Positions 6,181-9,686 of a stretch of DNA of 9,686 bases are shown one piece after another. The notes below the pieces were generated by a model. The model was not told the origin of the DNA. It saw only the letters and a list, made by a program, of their open reading frames with translations, and ran no database searches. The stretch is from contig ONTN01000036.1 of the NCBI GenBank assembly GCA_900320765.1, positions 1 through 9,686 of the forward strand. Direction: 5' to 3'. The number at the start of each line of letters is the position of its first letter. Position 1 is the stretch's first letter. The translations under genes and the position numbers were made by a program. The DNA comes from an uncultured Eubacteriales bacterium (lineage in GTDB: Bacteria; Bacillota; Clostridia; Oscillospirales; Oscillospiraceae).

Positions 6181-7443
6181 TCAATCGTATGTGATCTTGC
6201 CGTCCGTCGGAACGATGCCTATGTAGGTCTTTCCTCTGCCGAAGACGATCTCGGCTCCGCTCTCGTCAGTAAATACGAAGGGTGAGTCGGCGTCCGCCTT
6301 CGACCAGTTTATCATAACGAACTTGCCCTCCGAGAAGAAGAAGCCTCTTCCGGTTTTGCCGCTAAGCTCGGTCTTAAGCCGCCCGTAGGAATCGTAAACG
6401 GTAACCCTCGCAAAGATGGTGACAACGTTTCTGAATGAGACCGCGCTGCCGTCAAGAGCGTCGGTCATAACGCCGCCGAACTGGCTCGCCGTGTAGAGCC
6501 TTGTCTCGGGATCGTACTTGAAGCTCGTCGTCTTCGTGCCTCTGAAAGTGACCTCGATAGACTCAGCCGAGGTATTGGACGGAGCCGATTCATCGGCAAA
6601 GGTCATATTGTATTCAAAGTCCGCGTAATGCTCAGTTCTTAGCTCGTGCTTACTAATATAATCTACGAGCTTGTCGGGCATCACCATAAGGGAGTGCTCA
6701 AGCCCCTTCTGCTTGCGGACTGAATCGCGGTAGAATAGCTGGCCCTGCTCGTACCCGCCGTTTACTCCGTCTACGCGGGTCATTTTAGCGTTCTTCATCG
6801 CTATATAGGCGTCGTCACTTCCGCCGGCGTGAACGTAGATAGCGTCGTACCCTCTCGTCATATCGAGATAATAGGGGCGGGAGCTCCTGACGGGCCCAAT
6901 ATCCTTCGCCGCGGTCACATCGGTGAATATGGCGAGGAATCTCGTTATGCTGCCCTCGGCAAGTGCCTCATAGAGAATATCGGCCTTTCCGATACCGTCC
7001 TGAGGGGTCGCATAGCGGTGGTTGTTTATCATAATGGCATAGGGCCGCACGGTCGTTATATCCGTGTCTATCGGCATACCCGTCAAAGGATTATACGGGC
7101 CGGTATATACAGGCTCGGGCTCGGGCTCGGGCTCGGGTTCCGGCTCAGGTTCAGGTTCGGGCTCCGGCTCGGGTTCAGGTTCAGGCTCAGGTTCGGGCTC
7201 AGGTTCCGGTTCGGGCTCAGGTTCCGGTTCCGGCTCGGGTTCAGGTTCAGGCTCGGGCTGAGGATCAACCACGGGATCAGGCTCGACAGGCTCGTCGGGA
7301 GCCTTGTTCCCGGCTGAAACGAGAAGCACTACCGCGGTGACAGCAGCGATAAGGGCGACAGCGGCCGCGATAATATAAACTAAAAGCTTTTTATCAATGG
7401 CCTTTTTCGCCCGACGGGCAACGTGTTTTCCTTCCTTTGCCAT
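6181..7443 (-). CDS. Membrane-anchored DUF3048 (YerB-like) protein with long Pro-Glu repeat
   Basis: 420 aa from the chosen ATG (7441-7443; AGGAGA 8 nt upstream). Residues 1-19 are very basic, 20-42 form one hydrophobic membrane helix, and the rest should lie outside the cell. There is no lipobox cysteine, so unlike Bacillus YerB it is anchored by a transmembrane helix rather than lipid. Residues 63-111 are an uninterrupted P(EP)24 repeat, a stiff, charged spacer that could span the cell wall. The DUF3048 N-terminal domain follows: YNPLTGMPI (117-125), RPYAIMINNH (133-142), GIGKADILYE (150-159), GPVRSSR (183-189), then YVHAGGSDDA. The C-terminal DUF3048 domain (about 285-415) includes FVMINWSK. 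The biochemical role of the family is unknown. A near-consensus promoter lies 25 bp upstream. It ends with TGA, showing UGA is a normal stop here. Confidence 0.9.
   Translation of the reverse strand: MAKEGKHVARRAKKAIDKKLLVYIIAAAVALIAAVTAVVLLVSAGNKAPDEPVEPDPVVDPQPEPEPEPEPEPEPEPEPEPEPEPEPEPEPEPEPEPEPEPEPEPEPEPEPVYTGPYNPLTGMPIDTDITTVRPYAIMINNHRYATPQDGIGKADILYEALAEGSITRFLAIFTDVTAAKDIGPVRSSRPYYLDMTRGYDAIYVHAGGSDDAYIAMKNAKMTRVDGVNGGYEQGQLFYRDSVRKQKGLEHSLMVMPDKLVDYISKHELRTEHYADFEYNMTFADESAPSNTSAESIEVTFRGTKTTSFKYDPETRLYTASQFGGVMTDALDGSAVSFRNVVTIFARVTVYDSYGRLKTELSGKTGRGFFFSEGKFVMINWSKADADSPFVFTDESGAEIVFGRGKTYIGIVPTDGKITYD
7111..7257. repeat. 147-bp degenerate hexamer repeat coding for P(EP)24
   Basis: On the plus strand it reads as GG(C/T)TC(G/A/C) repeated 24.5 times. 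All variation is at synonymous positions: Pro codons CCC, CCG and CCT and Glu codons GAG and GAA are mixed, with no amino-acid change. Higher-order copies exist: a 25-bp block at 7164-7188 recurs exactly at 7230-7254 (66 bp away), and an 18-bp unit is duplicated in tandem around 7191-7228. Confidence 0.95.
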
Positions 7444-7467
7444 TAAATCATCTCCTGTTCTTCGACA

Positions 7468-7496
7468 ATTATAGACGATATCCGACATTAAGTCAA
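7468..7496 (-). promoter_or_regulatory. Promoter of the DUF3048 gene
   Basis: Minus-strand TTGACT (7491-7496), 17 bp, TATAAT (7468-7473). This is as close to consensus as the sigma-gene promoter at 2928-2956, with the same TTGACTTA start. It lies about 25 bp upstream of the chosen ATG and excludes the longer reading of the ORF, whose extension would be upstream of transcription. Confidence 0.85.
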
Positions 7497-7559
7497 CAAA
7501 TTCGCTATGCATATATGACTTGTATTTTTGGAATAATGTTCCGCTTCATTCCTTGCCTC

Positions 7560-7588
7560 TTGTATTTTTTTTAAGAAGCATTTATAAT
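7560..7588 (+). promoter_or_regulatory. Promoter of the DUF4364 gene
   Basis: TTGTAT (7560-7565), 17 bp spacer containing a T-run, and perfect TATAAT (7583-7588). The expected transcript starts near 7595, about 30 nt before the chosen ATG. Confidence 0.75.
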
Positions 7589-7624
7589 ATGAAGCAAGAT
7601 CGAAAAATGTCGAGAGGTATCAAG

Positions 7625-8155
7625 ATGGAGCAGCGGTTCGGATTTATTCACGACGAGATGGAGCTAAAGGTGCTTATACTCTACGTCCTTCGCAAGGTCA
7701 ATATGCCCGTACCCAGAAACGAGCTTACAGACCTCGTGCTGCTGTGCGACGACGGTATCGGGTACTTTGAGTTTGCCGAATGCCTGTACGACCTTATCCG
7801 CACCGGACATATACGAGAGGAGGACGGCGCCTACTCTCTTACGCAAAAGGGCATTGAGAACGGTATGGCAGCTGAGCAGGGCATCCGATATTCAGTCCGT
7901 ATCAGAGCCGACAAGGCGAGCGCGACAACGAGGCAGCTCTTGGAGCGCGACTCAATGATCCACGCGACACACGAATTAAGGCAGCTCGGAGGCTTCACTG
8001 TTAAGCTCAGTATGGGCGACGGTATGGGTCAGCTAATAGACCTTGAGCTATTATGCGGCGACTCTGACCAAGCAAAGAAGATAGAATCGAACTTCCGCAA
8101 ACACGCCGAGAAGCTTTACGGCAAGATAATCGAGCTTCTGATGAATGAGGTATAA
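7625..8155 (+). CDS. DUF4364 family winged-helix protein
   Basis: 176 aa from ATG 7625-7627, chosen because GAGGT lies 6 nt upstream and because an ATG at 7590 would fall right at the -10 box. The N-terminal half (residues ~10-80) is a winged-helix fold: ELKVLILYVLRKV for helix 1, then NELTDLVLL, FEFAECLYDLIRTGHIREEDGAYSLTQKGIENG. The last part is the typical recognition helix plus wing ending in 'LTQKG'. The C-terminal half is a beta-rich segment (YSVRIRADKAS...GGFTVKLSMGDG...LIDLELLCG) followed by a helix. This matches the DUF4364 architecture widespread in Clostridia. It is probably a DNA-binding regulator or a protein-interaction variant; no target is known. It is a single-gene unit with its own promoter and terminator. 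Confidence 0.88.
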   Translation: MEQRFGFIHDEMELKVLILYVLRKVNMPVPRNELTDLVLLCDDGIGYFEFAECLYDLIRTGHIREEDGAYSLTQKGIENGMAAEQGIRYSVRIRADKASATTRQLLERDSMIHATHELRQLGGFTVKLSMGDGMGQLIDLELLCGDSDQAKKIESNFRKHAEKLYGKIIELLMNEV

Positions 8156-8158
8156 AGG

Positions 8159-8199
8159 TATCCCGCCCCGGTTAAACCGAGGCGGGATATTTAGTGTTT
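8159..8199 (+). terminator. Intrinsic terminator of the DUF4364 gene
   Basis: TATCCCGCC (8159-8167) pairs with GGCGGGATA (8181-8189). One C-A mismatch and three further GC pairs close on a TTAAA loop, followed by TTTAGTGTTTA. It begins 3 nt after the stop codon. Confidence 0.85.
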
Positions 8200-8200
8200 A

Positions 8201-8320
8201 CGTTCTTGTTAAGCTGTATCGTTTCCTGATCGGAAACGGTTATTCCGTCAACCGGAACAGAAGTGCAATACCCCCGGAGGGCCCCCGTCGGCCCCCCGAC
8301 CCCCCAACGTATTATAGAGT
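8201..8320. other. Compact structured intergenic element with three hairpins and a G-rich tract
   Basis: In the 262-bp gap between the DUF4364 gene and the decayed CHAP gene, three hairpins follow one another. H1 is a perfect 7-bp stem (8220-8226 with 8232-8238). H2 is a 5-bp stem (8243-8247 with 8253-8257). H3 is a 9-pair stem with one mismatch (8275-8283 with 8290-8298). On the minus strand the last part carries four G-runs of 6, 6, 5 and 5. A perfect TATAAT (minus strand, 8311-8316) immediately precedes this tract. One minus-strand frame is open across the element and reads protein-like (for example VPVDGITVSDQETIQLN), but no credible start exists. It could be a small RNA, an interspersed repeat, or a gene remnant. 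The rest, 8321-8417, is plain AT-rich sequence. Confidence 0.5.
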
Positions 8321-8417
8321 GTAGCACAATAAGCTTAATCTTGTAAAGGGTAAATGGCTTAAAATTTTTAGCTACTTTAGATAGATTTTTAATCCGAATA
8401 GGAAGCAAATATTAGTT

Positions 8418-9327
8418 CTATTCAACATTATTTGGAAGATTATTAATAATTGGATTTGTTGTATAATATCCGCAATCCGAGCATATATAATAAGCTCCGC
8501 TTAAAAAGAAATTATGCCATGCTGGACCTTCTTCAAAATCACAGTAAGCGCATTCGCGCCAATGCTTTGTGCTACTAGTCTGCCATTGCCAAGAATGTGC
8601 ATCCCATCCTATTTTTGCAAAGCCCGAAATGCTTGTGTTAGTAATCGATCGTATAACTCGCTGCACATTATTATTATAATTTCCTTCTATCGTATGCACG
8701 TTTCACCCCAACACATACTCAACTAAGCCAACATGTCCGGATGATAATCCTGCATTTAAAAAAATAATGTCGCCGGGACAAGGCGTATAATTTGGATAGT
8801 TTCCAATCCTCTCCGGTCAAAACGTTACCATTCATATTGTCAATTGCCTTAATTACAACCGGGATATTTGATTTAATTTGAAGCTCTTCAGGTACATAAG
8901 AAGAAGAGGAAAAGCCTGAAAATTCTTCTCGGTAACTGTCTGACGTAATTATTCCGCTGTAGTCGATGCATCCAAAATAATGTAGCACCGTCTCAGTGCA
9001 GGTTTTTCCGTTCACTGTGTAAGTAACAATCTCGCTGATATAGGCCTCTGCCCAGTTTTCTCCAAGCCAAAGTTCTATGATTTCGTATTCTGATGATTCT
9101 ATCTTAATTCCTTGGCTTTTCAAAATACTATATCTTTCCAGCTCGGTATCAAGTGTTCCTTTATTGGCTATTTCAGAAAGCACTTTAGCATCCGGAAGAA
9201 CAAGCCTTGCTTCAAAGTATTGCTTTATAACTCTTTCTATTGAGGCTTTGTAATCATCTGCTGAGACTGTTATCGTAGCTGAAAGAGCCAAAATGAGCGA
9301 AAAGGCAAATAATAATACTTTTTTCAT
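8418..9327 (-). pseudogene. Decayed secreted CHAP-domain amidase/peptidase with C-terminal Cys/His-rich tail
   Basis: Three pieces on the minus strand seem to be one broken gene. Piece 1 (from ATG 9325-9327, AAGGA upstream) starts with a signal peptide (MKKVLLFAFSLILALSATITVSA). An ~160-aa domain follows that resembles the N-terminal domain of secreted amidases, up to about GNVLTGEDW; the frame then runs into junk and stops at 8719. Piece 2 is in another frame (8816-8703): YPNYTPCPGDIIFLNAG and GHVGLVEYV, a clear CHAP-domain core with the His motif. It ends at an in-frame TGA (8703-8705). Piece 3 continues in that frame: NVHTIEGNYNNNVQRV, the end of CHAP, then a tail with CAYC, CSDC and several His, ending at TAG 8418-8420. 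The segment that normally carries the catalytic Cys is absent, so a deletion plus a nonsense change is likely. Intact relatives would cleave peptidoglycan. The region is AT-richer than its neighbours. Confidence 0.72.
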
Positions 9328-9350
9328 ATATAGTTTTCCTTGTAATATTA

Positions 9351-9686
9351 TTATTCTTCTTTATAGTCCCACGTCATTTTCGGGTCTTCGATGTTAATTG
9401 GGATAATCAGCTTTTCGGAGAGGTTCACGTCGGCATTGTTGTAATACACGAACAGCCTGTTTTCCTTTATAAATCGGAAACCTGAAAAGTCTACATATGA
9501 ATTTGCGTTCGCGTAGTCGATTTTGACTACGTCGCCCTCTATGAACATACGGTTCGGTTTAGACACTCTCAGGTAGACGTATCTATTGTCCCATTCCGTT
9601 GCGTAGCCTGTGACGAATCCCTGTGAATCAGCCATTTTTTGGTTATCGAGCATTTCGTAAATCTCCGCAAGGGTCATTTTCTCGGG
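9351..9686 (-). CDS. Unassigned ORF, C-terminal part or small protein (partial)
   Basis: The frame is open to the right edge of the window (reading P-E-K before the first Met at 9675-9677) and ends with TAA at 9351-9353. It may therefore be the end of a longer gene or a protein of 108 aa; no good SD is visible before that Met. The sequence is soluble, with alternating hydrophobic/polar strands (NRYVYLRVSKP, RMFIEGDVVKIDYAN, RLFVYYNNADV), suggesting a small beta-barrel. There are no cysteines, membrane segments or known motifs that I recognise. It lies 23 bp upstream of the decayed CHAP gene on the same strand and was probably co-transcribed with it. Confidence 0.6.
   Translation of the reverse strand, partial: PEKMTLAEIYEMLDNQKMADSQGFVTGYATEWDNRYVYLRVSKPNRMFIEGDVVKIDYANANSYVDFSGFRFIKENRLFVYYNNADVNLSEKLIIPINIEDPKMTWDYKEE

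Noticed and set aside
7064..7261. Plus-strand frame encoding a long Gly-Ser repeat
   Set aside because: It is the antisense reading of the Pro-Glu repeat in the DUF3048 gene, with no ribosome site and no sequence of its own beyond the repeat.
7529..7541. GGAA-TAATG-TTCC inverted repeat upstream of the DUF4364 promoter as an operator
   Set aside because: Arms of only 4 bp are expected by chance in a region of this length; nothing else supports it.
8172..8408. Minus-strand 78-aa ORF as a real gene
   Set aside because: No ribosome site, an AT-rich unstructured N-terminal part, and an end inside the DUF4364 terminator. Only the middle is protein-like, so it is reported as part of the intergenic element instead.
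8703..8705. Recoded UGA (selenocysteine or tryptophan) in the CHAP gene
   Set aside because: Relatives have no catalytic residue at this turn, UGA is a normal stop in this window (end of the DUF3048 gene), and a second lesion is present nearby. A nonsense mutation is simpler.

Overview
The window looks like a chromosomal segment of a Gram-positive Clostridia-type Firmicute, probably from the gut Ruminococcaceae/Oscillospiraceae group. This is inferred from the gene set: a SigH-like sigma factor, TrmK, type III pantothenate kinase, RuvCAB as a compact operon, a YerB-like DUF3048 protein and a DUF4364 protein. Shine-Dalgarno (SD) sequences are strong and promoters are close to the sigma-A consensus. 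The first ~8.1 kb is fairly GC-rich (about 55% in lines I counted). The last ~1.3 kb is visibly AT-richer (about 33-40% in lines I counted), with a broken gene and an odd intergenic element.

Layout. At 2-409 (+) is the C-terminal end of an ACT-domain threonine ammonia-lyase. A bidirectional terminator hairpin (427-460) separates it from leftward genes. These are coaX (461-1231), trmK (1222-1890, overlapping coaX by 10 bp), a small zinc-ribbon protein (1986-2267) with its own terminator, and a SigH-like sigma factor (2342-2896) with a near-perfect promoter. Next come ruvB (2993-4051), ruvA (4076-4681) and ruvC (4666-5184), read leftward as ruvC-ruvA-ruvB from a promoter at 5213-5241. A divergent gene at 5309-6139 (+) encodes a conserved-looking protein I cannot assign; it ends at a strong terminator. 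A leftward membrane-anchored DUF3048 protein with a 49-residue Pro-Glu repeat (6181-7443) follows, then a rightward DUF4364 winged-helix protein (7625-8155) with its own promoter and terminator.

Right end. Positions 8200-8320 hold a compact structured element: three successive hairpins and four G-runs of 5-6 on the minus strand. Beyond it lies a decayed leftward gene (8418-9327) for a secreted CHAP-type peptidoglycan amidase/peptidase with a C-terminal Cys/His-rich zinc-ribbon-like tail. It is broken by a frame change with apparent loss of the catalytic-Cys region and by an in-frame TGA. The window ends inside an unassigned leftward ORF.

How it fits together: RuvC, RuvA and RuvB form the Holliday-junction branch-migration and resolution machine. 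TrmK and CoaX are housekeeping enzymes (tRNA m1A22 methylation; first step of CoA synthesis). The rest are regulators, envelope proteins and unknowns. I see no CRISPR array, rRNA, tRNA, transposase or phage module. The most unusual features are the 8200-8320 element, a palindrome that would sequester the ruvB SD and start codon, and a helically phased direct repeat in the ruvC divergent promoter region.
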